From Sporohalobacter salinus (GTDB lineage: Bacteria; Bacillota; Halanaerobiia; Halobacteroidales; Acetohalobiaceae): 64,000 nucleotides of DNA. The number at the start of each line of letters is the position of its first letter. Positions within the stretch are counted from its first letter, which is position 1. The DNA lies in assembly GCF_016908635.1 (NCBI RefSeq), contig NZ_JAFBEG010000003.1:1-64000 (forward strand), read 5' to 3'. The translations under genes were made by a program, and so were the position numbers. The notes below the pieces were generated by a model that saw only the letters and a list, made by a program, of their open reading frames with translations, did not search any database and had not been told where the DNA came from. Positions 17,531 through 25,799 of this stretch are shown here, piece by piece.

Positions 17531-18040
17531 ATGAAGTTTGATCGGCCGAAGTTGAAGTCAGGTTTTTCTTTGGCGGTGATGGTCATCTCTATGTCTCTGT
17601 TGGCGGCTGTAGTTGGATATTTTTTAGGTAATTGGATGATTCAATATGTAACTGCTCCAAACGATAATATTCAGAATGTTTCAAGTGAAAAGGTAGTTTC
17701 GGAAGAAAAAATTAATACTTCAGAATTAGAGAATACAGAATCAAGTACTGTTCCTGAAGAGGCTATTCAGAATCAATCAAATCAGAATTTAACACAAGAT
17801 CAACCTGAGGTTAAACAAAATAGCACTAATAATTTATTTGTAGTCCAAGTTGGAGCTTTTGATAATCATGATAATGCTAAAGGATTAGTGGATAAATTAA
17901 AGGCTAAAGGTTATTCAGCTTATATTACTTCTCAGAATCCGTATAAAGTACAAGTAGGAGCATTTAAAAAGCGGGATAAAGCAACTCAATTAGGTAATAA
18001 ATTAAAGAAGGACGGTTTTTCAGTTTATATCGATCAGTAA
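17531..18040 (+). CDS. SPOR-domain membrane protein
   Basis: One N-terminal transmembrane helix (about residues 15-37, FSLAVMVISMSLLAAVVGYF) is followed by a Gln/Asn/Ser/Glu-rich linker (~40-95) and a C-terminal SPOR domain with its two halves (LFVVQVGAFDNHDNAKGLVD and PYKVQVGAFKKRDKATQLG). SPOR domains bind denuded septal peptidoglycan, so the protein likely sits at division or spore septa with the domain outside. The start is placed at ATG 17531; in-frame GTGs at 17522 and 17525 are alternatives. A terminator follows directly, so it is monocistronic or the last gene after folC. Confidence 0.85.
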   Translation: MKFDRPKLKSGFSLAVMVISMSLLAAVVGYFLGNWMIQYVTAPNDNIQNVSSEKVVSEEKINTSELENTESSTVPEEAIQNQSNQNLTQDQPEVKQNSTNNLFVVQVGAFDNHDNAKGLVDKLKAKGYSAYITSQNPYKVQVGAFKKRDKATQLGNKLKKDGFSVYIDQ

Positions 18041-18051
18041 TATATTTTTAT

Positions 18052-18080
18052 CCCACCTAAAAGGTGGGGTTTTATTTTTT
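18052..18080 (+). terminator. Terminator after the SPOR gene
   Basis: CCCACCT (18052-18058) pairs with AGGTGGG (18062-18068) across AAA, followed by GTTTTATTTTTTATTT. Confidence 0.92.
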
Positions 18081-18164
18081 ATTTAACAAAAAAGGAATCA
18101 GAAAACTAGTATTGTACATAATAATTATAACCTTGGATTTTTTTAAGGTCTAAGGAGGTTGAGG

Positions 18165-18524
18165 ATGAAATTAAGAGATATTAAAGAAATTATAGATGCT
18201 GAAGTTATATGTGGTGATGCAAAGCTGGATTTGGATATTGCAACTGCCTGTGGTGCGGATTTGATGAGTGATGTTCTAGTTTTTACTGAAGAAAAAACTC
18301 TATTATTGACTGGGTTAACTAAACCTCAGGTGATTAGAACTGCTGATATGTTAAATTTAGCAGCTATTATTTTTGTTAGGGGGAAAAATCCCAATAAAAA
18401 AACAATAAAGTTAGCCCAGAAAAATAATATAGCCTTACTTTCTACTGACTATCCTTTATATAAAACTTGTGGTTTATTGTACGAAGCGGGATTATCAGAA
18501 GAAGAAATTAAGGAGGAAGTATAA
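18165..18524 (+). CDS. DRTGG-domain protein
   Basis: This small (119-residue) cytoplasmic protein consists of one DRTGG-type alpha/beta domain, which pairs with CBS-domain proteins in other contexts. Visible family features are the N-terminal LRDIKEIIDAEVICGD, the central ACGADLMSDVLVF and the terminal ALLSTDYPLYKTCGLLYEAG. Such stand-alone proteins sit beside [FeFe]-hydrogenase (hydABC) genes in many Clostridia and Thermotogae. Their function is unproven; a regulatory nucleotide-sensing role is inferred. The ATG at 18165 is chosen because AAGGAGG lies 8 bases upstream. The next gene begins right after its stop. Confidence 0.8.
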   Translation: MKLRDIKEIIDAEVICGDAKLDLDIATACGADLMSDVLVFTEEKTLLLTGLTKPQVIRTADMLNLAAIIFVRGKNPNKKTIKLAQKNNIALLSTDYPLYKTCGLLYEAGLSEEEIKEEV

Positions 18525-18525
18525 T

Positions 18526-19425
18526 TTGCAGAAGGCTGGGTTTAGTTTAGAGTTTATTGAGAAATTAGCTCTCGACCTTACTATTGATGATATTATGACT
18601 TATGATGTAATTACTTTAAGTCCTGACCATAAAGTGAAGAAGGCTAAAGAAATTATGCGGTTAAGAAAGATTTCAGGGATTCCTATTATTAATGATAATG
18701 AAAGATTGTCAGGAATTATCAGTATTGATGATATTATTACAGCTTTAGAAGATGAAAAGTTAGAAGAAAACCTTGATAATTTAATGAGTAAGGATTTAAT
18801 TACTATTAATTCTGATGCACCAATAACAGATGCTTTGCGTCAGTTTAAGAAGTATCAATATGGTCGACTACCAGTAGTGGATAATAAAAATATACTGCAG
18901 GGGATTGTTACTCCTGGAGATATTACTAACAAGCTATTAGAAGAAGTAGAAGCAATGAAGCTAATTGAAGAAGATCAAAATGACAATAATGAAGAAGAAT
19001 TTCAGATAAAAATAGAAGTTGAAGGTGGGGATTTTGAAAATTCCGGCCAAGCATCTACTAAAATAAAAAAGCTATTAAAAAGACAGAATATATCACCTTC
19101 TTTCATTAGAAAAGTAGTAGTTATAGCTTATGAAGCAGAAATGAATGTAGTAATTCATGCGAATCGAGGACAAGTAGCAGCTGATATTACTCCTGAAAAA
19201 GTTGATGTAGTAGTTGAGGATGAAGGTTCTGGGATTGAGGATGTCGATTTAGCTATGCAGCCTGGATATTCTACAGCTTCTGATTATATACGTGAATTAG
19301 GTTTTGGAGCTGGAATGGGGTTAGCTAATATCCAACGTTGTTCTGATGAATTGAATATTGAATCAGAAGTAGGAGTAGGGACTAAACTTGAAGCTACTGT
19401 TTATCTAAGAGAAAATGAGAAGTAA
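18526..19425 (+). CDS. CBS-pair protein with an anti-sigma-type ATPase (HATPase_c) domain
   Basis: Two CBS domains occupy residues ~18-140 (TIDDIMTYDVITLSPDHKV and ENLDNLMSKDLITINSDAPI). An acidic linker follows, then a GHKL ATPase domain at ~160-299 with the N-box EAEMNVVIHANRG, G1 EDEGSGIEDVDLAM and G2 GFGAGMGLANIQR. The fold is that of SpoIIAB/RsbW serine kinases. It would sense adenine nucleotides and phosphorylate or bind a partner; the partner is unknown. A TTG start at 18526 has AAGGAGGA 8 bases upstream and lies one base after the DRTGG stop; an upstream in-frame ATG at 18469 would overlap that gene. The two genes are translationally coupled. Confidence 0.85.
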   Translation: MQKAGFSLEFIEKLALDLTIDDIMTYDVITLSPDHKVKKAKEIMRLRKISGIPIINDNERLSGIISIDDIITALEDEKLEENLDNLMSKDLITINSDAPITDALRQFKKYQYGRLPVVDNKNILQGIVTPGDITNKLLEEVEAMKLIEEDQNDNNEEEFQIKIEVEGGDFENSGQASTKIKKLLKRQNISPSFIRKVVVIAYEAEMNVVIHANRGQVAADITPEKVDVVVEDEGSGIEDVDLAMQPGYSTASDYIRELGFGAGMGLANIQRCSDELNIESEVGVGTKLEATVYLRENEK

Positions 19426-19588
19426 GTTATTATTTATTTTAGTGAGTTAAATTAGTTATTTCTTTCTAATTAGTTCTGTTTTTTCCTGAACTTTCATTAA
19501 AAAATCTAGACAAGTGCATAAATAAAGTTATTGAAACACAGTATAATAATAAATTAGCTATTACAATCACAAGGAGGCAATAAAATTC

Positions 19589-19945
19589 ATGAAGTCTTTG
19601 GCTGAATTGGATAAGATTAAAAAGGAAGCTAAAGAGGAAATAAAGTTAAGAGATAGTGATGAAGAAGTAAGAATTAATATTCCTATGAGTACTTGCGGAA
19701 TTGCTGCTGGAGCTAGAGAAATATTTGATGTGATTTCAGAAGAACTGGATAGGCAGGAAGTTAATAATGTAGTTTTAAATCAAATAGGTTGTATAGGTTT
19801 ATGTCATTATGAACCAATAGTAGAAGTTGAAAATTCTAACCAAGATGTAGTTACTTATGGAAATGTTACTAGAGAGGATGCTAAAAATATTGTGAAAGAC
19901 CATATTGTTAACGGCCAAATTATAGAGGAATTAATGATTAAATAA
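19589..19945 (+). CDS. Thioredoxin-like [2Fe-2S] ferredoxin-domain protein (NuoF N-terminus/HydB type)
   Basis: The 118-residue protein has the pattern of the ferredoxin-like domain that begins HydB/NuoF-type flavoproteins: STCGIAAGAREIFDVI at ~34 and NQIGCIGLCHYEPIVEVEN at ~64. Only three cysteines line up (TCGIAAGA; CIGLC). Whether it holds a full [2Fe-2S] cluster cannot be judged. It usually accompanies the DRTGG and HATPase genes in hydrogenase clusters. Here no NADH-binding subunit or hydrogenase follows. AAGGAGG precedes the ATG by 13 bases. Confidence 0.8.
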   Translation: MKSLAELDKIKKEAKEEIKLRDSDEEVRINIPMSTCGIAAGAREIFDVISEELDRQEVNNVVLNQIGCIGLCHYEPIVEVENSNQDVVTYGNVTREDAKNIVKDHIVNGQIIEELMIK

Positions 19946-20395
19946 CCTTTGTAATAATATTTACTATTTTTGGATATTTAACTTATTTTAGTAAAATTTT
20001 ATTTGATTTAAAGAATTTGATAGTATGATTTTTCTTTGTTTATATTATATAATATAATAGTAATGGAAACATAATTACTTATTCTTTTTATAAGTTTATT
20101 TTTGGTTTAAATTAAAAAATATTTTTTAATAACTTTCAGCTAACTAATGAAAGCAATAATCTGGATTTTATGCTAAAAATAAATTTGAAATTGATTTAAA
20201 TTTATAGTATTATGTCAGGTGGTGTTTTGTAAAATTAAATTTTGAAGATAAAGAAAGATTAAATAAATTATGATGAGTGAAGAAGGTTACAATTATATAA
20301 TTGTATGTTCGAATATATATTTATGATTATGTAATTAAAATATTATTTTTTTGATAACTTTTAGTAAAATATAATTTTTTAAAAGGGGTGGAAAA
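19946..20395. other. 450-base intergenic region before the rnf operon
   Basis: The stretch is extremely AT-rich and has no credible gene. It contains a possible promoter TTGATA-N17/18-TATATT (20017-20046) and a perfect 16-base palindrome ACAATTATATAATTGT (20289-20304). A T-rich run with a TATAAT (20370-20375) lies just before rnfC, without a convincing -35. A long leader or several regulatory sites could be present; nothing more can be assigned. Confidence 0.5.
20289..20304. promoter_or_regulatory. Palindrome upstream of rnfC (possible operator)
   Basis: ACAATTATATAATTGT is perfectly symmetric and lies about 90-105 bases before the rnfC start. It does not match the Rex consensus well. AT-rich palindromes arise easily by chance in DNA of this composition. 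Confidence 0.25.
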
Positions 20396-21724
20396 ATGGA
20401 AGCAAAAACTTTTGAACAAGGGATTCATCCTTGTTACAACAAAGAGGCGACTGCTTCTAAGAATCTCAAAAATGCTCAATTACCTGAGGAAGTAGTAATT
20501 CCCCTCCAACAACATATTGGGGCTCCTTGCGAACCACTGGTGGAAGTAGGAGATAAAGTAAAAGTGGGGCAGAAAATTGGAGATGATAATGGTTTTGTTT
20601 CTGCACCAGTACATGCTAGTATTTCGGGTGAGGTAACAGACATAAGTCCAGTTATTACTGCTGATGGAAGTGAAAATTTAGCTGTAACTATTGCCTCTGA
20701 TGGTCAAGATACTTTACATGAAAGTGTTGAACCAAAAGGAAACTTAAGTGATCTATCTTCTCAGGAATTAAGAGATATAGTACGTGAAGCTGGGATTGTA
20801 GGTTTAGGAGGGGCAACCTTTCCATCACACGTTAAGGTTAGCATTCCAGAAGATAAAAATGTAGATACGGTGATTTTAAATGGAGCTGAGTGTGAGCCTT
20901 ATTTAACTGTTGACCACAGGACAATGGTAGAGATGCCTGATGAAGTTATTTATGGTTTAAAAGCAATAATGAGGATGTCAGATGCTAAGCAAGGCTATAT
21001 TGGAATTGAGGTAAATAAGCCTGATGCCATAAAAGAGATGAAGAAGGCAGTAAAAGATGAATCTAATATTGATGTAATTTCATTAGAAGTTAAGTATCCA
21101 CAAGGTGCAGAAAGACAATTGATTGATGCCTGTTTAGGCCGAGAAGTACCATCTGGTGGTTTACCGCTGGATGTAGGAGTAGTAGTTAATAATGTAGGAA
21201 CAGCTGTAGCAATTACTGATGCCATTAAGAATGGTATGCCCTTAGTCCAGAGAACTGTAACGGTTACCGGTTCAGGAATTCAGAATCCGCAGAATTTAGT
21301 TTTTAGATTAGGTACTAGAATTGAAGACTTAATCGAACAATGTGGAGGATTGGAAGGTGAAATCGGAAAGATAATTATGGGTGGACCAATGATGGGAGCA
21401 GCCCAACACTCGACAAATATACCTGCTACTAAAGGAACATCTGGTATCTTAGCTTTTCAAGAAGATGAAGTTGATGAATTTGAATCTTCTAATTGTATTC
21501 GTTGTGCTAGATGTGTAGATGTTTGTCCAGCCTTTTTAATGCCAGTAACTTTATCTAAATTAGCTCAAGCTGATAAGGTTATAAAATTAGATGATTATAA
21601 TGTTATGGATTGTATTGAATGTGGCAGTTGTTCTTATATTTGTCCAGCTAATATACCTTTATTACACTGGATTAGATTAGGAAAAGATAAATTAGCTGCT
21701 GAACAGAGAAAAGATGAGGAATAG
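20396..21724 (+). CDS. rnfC: Rnf electron transport complex subunit C
   Basis: RnfC is the NADH-interacting peripheral subunit of the Rnf complex (ferredoxin:NAD+ oxidoreductase coupled to Na+ or H+ translocation). Seen: an N-terminal RnfC barrel (QHIGAPCEPLVEVGDKVKVG), the Rossmann/NADH region GLGGATFPSHVKVSIPED and LNGAECEPYLTVDHR, a SLBB-like part, and two C-terminal [4Fe-4S] motifs, CIRCARCVDVCP and CIECGSCSYICP. Length 442 is typical. AAAAGGGGTGG precedes the ATG. It is the first gene of a compact rnfCDGEAB operon with 11 bases to rnfD. Confidence 0.95.
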   Translation: MEAKTFEQGIHPCYNKEATASKNLKNAQLPEEVVIPLQQHIGAPCEPLVEVGDKVKVGQKIGDDNGFVSAPVHASISGEVTDISPVITADGSENLAVTIASDGQDTLHESVEPKGNLSDLSSQELRDIVREAGIVGLGGATFPSHVKVSIPEDKNVDTVILNGAECEPYLTVDHRTMVEMPDEVIYGLKAIMRMSDAKQGYIGIEVNKPDAIKEMKKAVKDESNIDVISLEVKYPQGAERQLIDACLGREVPSGGLPLDVGVVVNNVGTAVAITDAIKNGMPLVQRTVTVTGSGIQNPQNLVFRLGTRIEDLIEQCGGLEGEIGKIIMGGPMMGAAQHSTNIPATKGTSGILAFQEDEVDEFESSNCIRCARCVDVCPAFLMPVTLSKLAQADKVIKLDDYNVMDCIECGSCSYICPANIPLLHWIRLGKDKLAAEQRKDEE

Positions 21725-21735
21725 GAGGGATAAGG

Positions 21736-22662
21736 ATGAGTAACAAAAGAGATCTGGTTGTAACATCTTCACCACATGTTAGTGATAATGATTCGGTACC
21801 TAAGATTATGTATGGTGTAGTTTTAGCCTTACTACCTGCAACTATTGTAGGAGTTAAAACCTTTGGGTTACATGCTTTATGGGTGATTTTAACTTGTTGT
21901 GTAACTGCCTTAATTAGTGAAGCAGTAATCCAGAAAATGAGAGGTGTTAAAGTAACGATTCAGGATGGTAGTGCTTTAGTAACTGGTTTATTATTGGCAT
22001 TAAGTCTACCGCCTGGACTACCCTTATGGATGGCAGTAGTTGGTACATTAGTAGCAATTATATTAGGAAAACAGATTTTTGGAGGTTTAGGTTATAATTA
22101 CTTTAATCCAGCTTTACTTGGGCGAGCATTCTTGCTGGCTTCTTTTCCAGTAATGATGACTACTTGGCAGAAACCATTTGTTGATGCTCAAGCACAAGCA
22201 ACTCCTCTTAATTTAATGAAGATGCAGGATAAAGCAACTCCGTATTATGATCTTTTTATGGGAACAATCGGAGGTTCTATTGGTGAAGTTTCCGCTTTGG
22301 CTGTTTTAATTGGAGGACTTTACTTATTATATAAAGGATATATCGACTGGAGAATTCCACTTAGTTACCTAGGTACTATTGCTATCTTTATGACTATTTT
22401 AGGAGAAGACCCTGTCTTTCATTTGTTAGCTGGTAGTGTAATGATTGGTGCCTTTTTCTATGCTACTGATATGGTAACTACGCCGATTACTAAAAAAGGA
22501 CGCTGGATTTTTGGTGTTGGCGCTGGAATTTTATTAGTTTTAATTAGAATTTTTGGTGGCTATCCAGAAGGAGTTTTATATTCAATTTTATTGATGAATA
22601 TGTGTGTTCCAATTATTGATAGATATACTGTCCCAACGGTCTTTGGGGAGGTGACTGAGTAA
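21736..22662 (+). CDS. rnfD: Rnf complex subunit D
   Basis: This membrane subunit carries covalently bound FMN and has about nine helices (308 residues). The stretch FGGLGYNYFNPALLGRAFLL and the flavin-attachment motif region QATPLNLM (threonine at about residue 156) are recognisable. The later DMVTTPITKKGRWIFGVGAG is also characteristic of the NqrB/RnfD family. It passes electrons within the membrane during ferredoxin-driven ion transport. It overlaps rnfG by one base (TAATG). ApbE, the enzyme that attaches the FMN, is encoded at 39277. Confidence 0.95.
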   Translation: MSNKRDLVVTSSPHVSDNDSVPKIMYGVVLALLPATIVGVKTFGLHALWVILTCCVTALISEAVIQKMRGVKVTIQDGSALVTGLLLALSLPPGLPLWMAVVGTLVAIILGKQIFGGLGYNYFNPALLGRAFLLASFPVMMTTWQKPFVDAQAQATPLNLMKMQDKATPYYDLFMGTIGGSIGEVSALAVLIGGLYLLYKGYIDWRIPLSYLGTIAIFMTILGEDPVFHLLAGSVMIGAFFYATDMVTTPITKKGRWIFGVGAGILLVLIRIFGGYPEGVLYSILLMNMCVPIIDRYTVPTVFGEVTE

Positions 22663-23210
22663 TGGCGCAAGATGATCCTAAATTAAAAATGATTGTAGTA
22701 TTAACAGGAATTATGATTGTTTCAGCAACAGTATTAACAGGAATCTTTGTTTTTACTAAACCTAAAATTGAAGCACATAAAGCTCAGGCAAAAAAGGAAG
22801 CTATTTTGGAAGTTTTGCCTGGATCTAAAGAGTATAAAACAGTTAAAAAGGGTGGATTAGAACTTTATAAAGGATATGATGATAGTGGAAATTTAGTAGG
22901 AACTGCTATTCAAACAGAAGGTTCAGGATTTCAGAGTGTTATAAAATTAATGTTAGGACTTGATTTAAAAGAGGATAAGATATTAGCAGTTAAAGTTTTA
23001 AGTCATAAAGAAACTCCTGGTTTAGGAGCTAGAATGACAGAGCCTTGGTTTCAAAAACAATTTAAAGGAAAAGAATTTTCAGATAAATTTAAGGCAAAAG
23101 AAGATGTAGAAGCAATTGCTGGTTCGACGATTTCTAGTCAATCTGTTGCTGATATTATTGAAAATACAATTGAAGAAGTTGAGTCTGCTATAGAGGGTGG
23201 AGGTGAATAA
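22662..23210 (+). CDS. rnfG: Rnf complex subunit G
   Basis: The membrane-anchored subunit carries covalent FMN on its outer domain. An N-terminal helix (about residues 13-32) is followed by the FMN-binding domain with SHKETPGLGARMTEPWFQKQ and the attachment site AIAGSTISSQSV. The threonine in GSTIS (~155) is the likely phosphoester acceptor (family motif SGATxS/T; here the first residues are AGST). Length 182 is usual. Two bases separate it from rnfE. Confidence 0.95.
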   Translation: MAQDDPKLKMIVVLTGIMIVSATVLTGIFVFTKPKIEAHKAQAKKEAILEVLPGSKEYKTVKKGGLELYKGYDDSGNLVGTAIQTEGSGFQSVIKLMLGLDLKEDKILAVKVLSHKETPGLGARMTEPWFQKQFKGKEFSDKFKAKEDVEAIAGSTISSQSVADIIENTIEEVESAIEGGGE

Positions 23211-23212
23211 TC

Positions 23213-23803
23213 ATGACAGAATTGATTAAAGACTTCACGAGAGGTTTATGGGCTGAAAATCCTGTTTGGGTCTTATTATTAGGAATGTGTCCTACTTTGG
23301 CAGTAACAACTACTGCAATTAATGGTTTTGCTATGGGATTAGCTACTAGTTTCGTGCTTTTAGGTGGAGGAATTGTAAATTCATTACTTCGAAATATTAT
23401 TCCAGATAAAGTACGGATTCCTAGTTATATTGTAGTAATTGCTACTTTTGTGACTATTGCTGATTATGTCATGGCAGCCTACGTTCCAAATATTCATAGT
23501 TTTTTAGGACTGTTTATTCCTTTAATTGTTTGTAACTGTTTGATTTTAGGGCGTTCTGAAGCTTTTGCCGGTAAGAATCCGGTTCATAGATCAGCTATAG
23601 ATGCTCTAGGAATGGGAGTTGGTTTTACTTGGGCTTTAACTTTATTAGGAATTATTAGAGAAATATTTGGTTTTGGTAGTGCTTTTGGAATTCAGATCTT
23701 TGGTGATTGGTTTACTCCTTGGATTATTATGGTGTTACCGGGAGGAGCTTTCATTACTTTAGGTTTAGTGTTAGGTTTCTTTAATTTCATTAAAAGTAAA
23801 TAA
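23213..23803 (+). CDS. rnfE: Rnf complex subunit E
   Basis: This integral membrane subunit (196 residues, about six helices) is of the RnfE/NqrD type. The conserved NPVWVLLLGMCPTLAVTT near the N-terminus and the IPLIVCNCLILGRSEAFA segment hold the cysteines that, with those of RnfA, bind an intramembrane [2Fe-2S] cluster in this family. GGAGGTGAATA precedes the ATG. It pairs with RnfA. Confidence 0.95.
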   Translation: MTELIKDFTRGLWAENPVWVLLLGMCPTLAVTTTAINGFAMGLATSFVLLGGGIVNSLLRNIIPDKVRIPSYIVVIATFVTIADYVMAAYVPNIHSFLGLFIPLIVCNCLILGRSEAFAGKNPVHRSAIDALGMGVGFTWALTLLGIIREIFGFGSAFGIQIFGDWFTPWIIMVLPGGAFITLGLVLGFFNFIKSK

Positions 23804-23841
23804 TCCTAAGTTGGCTTTAGATAAAAGGAGGTTAAGCGAGC

Positions 23842-24420
23842 ATGAAACTCTTGTTATTATTTGTGGGAGCTGCTATTACTAATAACTTTATTTTGGCTAG
23901 ATTTTTAGGGATCTGCCCCTTTATAGGTGTATCTAAAGAGGTACCGACTGCTTTTAGTATGGGGATGGCTACTACTTTTGTATTAACAACTTCGGCTATG
24001 GTAGTTTGGGCAGTACAGAATTTAATTTTAGTGCCTTTTCATATGGAATTTATGCAATACGTATCTTTTATTTTAATTATTGCTTCCTTTGTTCAGTTGA
24101 CAGAAATGGCTATAAGAAAGATTAGTGAACCGCTATATAAGACGTTGGGTATCTTTTTACCACTAATTACGACTAATTGTGCAATTTTGGGTATGGCTTT
24201 ATTAATTCCGTTGAAAGGATATAGCTTTATTGAAAGTACAATATTTGGTTTTGGAGCTGGAGCTGGTTTTACATTAGCAATGGTATTAATGGCTGGAATG
24301 CGTGAAAATTTAGAGTTTGCTGATGTACCTAAACCACTGCAGGGAGCTCCAATAACTTTAATTATTGCCGGGCTAATGGCTATTGCCTTTATGGGCTTTT
24401 CTGGTATGCTTTCTATGTAA
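23842..24420 (+). CDS. rnfA: Rnf complex subunit A
   Basis: The integral membrane partner of RnfE (192 residues, about six helices) has NNFILARFLGICPFIGVSKE near the start and FLPLITTNCAILGMALL in the middle; both carry the conserved cysteines. It forms the inverted-topology pair with RnfE. AAAGGAGG lies 9 bases upstream of the ATG. A 59-base gap leads to rnfB. Confidence 0.95.
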   Translation: MKLLLLFVGAAITNNFILARFLGICPFIGVSKEVPTAFSMGMATTFVLTTSAMVVWAVQNLILVPFHMEFMQYVSFILIIASFVQLTEMAIRKISEPLYKTLGIFLPLITTNCAILGMALLIPLKGYSFIESTIFGFGAGAGFTLAMVLMAGMRENLEFADVPKPLQGAPITLIIAGLMAIAFMGFSGMLSM

Positions 24421-24479
24421 TAGATTTCAAACATAATTGATGTTAAATTATTTATCGTTTAAGTGGAGGTGAAGATTCA

Positions 24480-25556
24480 ATGGATTTAAGTCTGTTTAAA
24501 GTATCAATTCCAAGTATGGGAATTATGGGGGCTGTTTTTGCTGGTGGATTAGCAATTGCATCTTCTAAGTTAGCAGTAGAAGTAGACCCTAGAATAGAGG
24601 AAATTGAAGAGGCTCTACCTGGTGCTAATTGTGGTGCCTGTGGAGAGCCTGGGTGTAGTAGCTTTGCTGAAGCAGTAGTAAATGGTAATGCTGAGATAAA
24701 TGGTTGTCCAGTAGGCGGTAGTGAAGTAGCCGATGAAATTGCAGAGATTATGGGAGTTGAAAGCGGTGATTCAGTACGCAAAATTGCCCGTTTACTTTGT
24801 AAAGGCGGCAAAGAAGAGACTTTTAATCGTTCTGAATATCGCGGAATTGAGAGTTGCAAAGCAGCTAATATTGCTGGAAGTGGGAATAAATCCTGTGTTT
24901 ATGGTTGTTTAGGCTTTGGTGATTGTGAAGAGGTCTGTTCTTTTGATGCTATTAAGATGAATGAGAATGGATTACCTGAAGTTAATGATGATAAATGCAC
25001 TGGATGCAGAAACTGTGTTGAAGAGTGTCCAAAAGATTTATTTATCTTAGTAGAAGAAGATCAGGAAGTCTTTATTCATTGTAGTTCTCAGAGTGAAGGT
25101 AAGGATGTAAAAGAAGTTTGTAAAACTGGCTGCATAGGATGTGGAATTTGTGCTCAGAAGTGCCCAGTGGATGCTATAACTGTCGAAGATAATTTAGCAG
25201 ATATAGATTATGAAGAATGCATTAATTGTGGTGCTTGCGTTGAAGCTTGTCCGATGGGTACTATAGATACCATTGAAACTGAGGCTGAAGAAACAGATGA
25301 AGAATTTGAAGCTAAAGATCAGGGGGCAGCGACAGACAATACAGAAAAAGAAGAAAATGAAGCTAATGAAGTTGAGGATGATTGTAGTATATATATTACA
25401 GATGCATGTGTAGGTTGTGGTGTTTGTGTGGATGAATGTCCAGTAGATGCTATCAGCGGTGAAAACGGTGAAGTTCATAATATAGATTCGGAAGTTTGTA
25501 TTGAATGTGAAAATTGTGTTGGAGCCTGTCCAACAGAAGCTATTGAAACTGAATAA
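24480..25556 (+). CDS. rnfB: Rnf complex subunit B, multi-cluster ferredoxin
   Basis: RnfB accepts electrons from reduced ferredoxin. The N-terminal membrane helix (~12-30) precedes the Fe-S domain with CGACGEPGC. There are then CLGFGDCEEVCSFDAI, CTGCRNCVEECP, CIGCGICAQKCP and CINCGACVEACP. After an acidic linker (~258-305, rich in Glu/Asp) comes a further two-cluster ferredoxin module with CVGCGVCVDECP and CIECENCVGACP. By eye about seven [4Fe-4S] motifs are present in 358 residues. Clostridial RnfB proteins are generally long, but the separate module beyond an acidic linker is notable. It is the last gene of the operon and a terminator follows. Confidence 0.95.
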   Translation: MDLSLFKVSIPSMGIMGAVFAGGLAIASSKLAVEVDPRIEEIEEALPGANCGACGEPGCSSFAEAVVNGNAEINGCPVGGSEVADEIAEIMGVESGDSVRKIARLLCKGGKEETFNRSEYRGIESCKAANIAGSGNKSCVYGCLGFGDCEEVCSFDAIKMNENGLPEVNDDKCTGCRNCVEECPKDLFILVEEDQEVFIHCSSQSEGKDVKEVCKTGCIGCGICAQKCPVDAITVEDNLADIDYEECINCGACVEACPMGTIDTIETEAEETDEEFEAKDQGAATDNTEKEENEANEVEDDCSIYITDACVGCGVCVDECPVDAISGENGEVHNIDSEVCIECENCVGACPTEAIETE

Positions 25557-25565
25557 TTAAAGTAC

Positions 25566-25600
25566 TAAGGAGGCTTTTTAAGCCTCCTTAATTTTTTATT
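25566..25600 (+). terminator. Terminator of the rnf operon
   Basis: TAAGGAGGCT (25566-25575) and AGCCTCCTTA (25581-25590) form a perfect 10-base stem over a TTTTA loop, followed by ATTTTTTATT. Confidence 0.95.
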
Positions 25601-25727
25601 AATTAAATATGCAGGAAATTAATGCTATATAAAGAATAATACTGAACAATAAAAGTTAAAATAATTAATGAATTTTATAAAATCACAAAGTAGATTAATC
25701 TGAATTAATAATTAGTGATTTTTATAA

Positions 25728-25769
25728 TTGAAGTAACTAAATTTATAATTATACTACATAATATGTAGT
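25728..25769 (+). promoter_or_regulatory. Promoter and overlapping palindromic operator before the menG-like gene
   Basis: TTGAAG (25728-25733), 16 bases, then TATACT (25750-25755) form a plausible sigma-A promoter. The perfect 17-base inverted repeat ACTACATAATATGTAGT (25753-25769) overlaps the -10 end and the start-site region, a place typical of repressor binding. The regulator is unknown. The start codon is at 25800. Confidence 0.45.
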
Positions 25770-25799
25770 GAAAGTAAGAAAGGTTTTAGGTGAGGGATT

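Noticed and set aside
20017-20395. Riboswitch or long regulatory RNA before rnfC
   Set aside because: The leader is long, but no known aptamer core or clear terminator/antiterminator pair could be drawn.
24093-24859. Antisense reading frames over rnfA and rnfB
   Set aside because: They are mirror frames of strongly conserved genes, without binding sites or recognisable domains.
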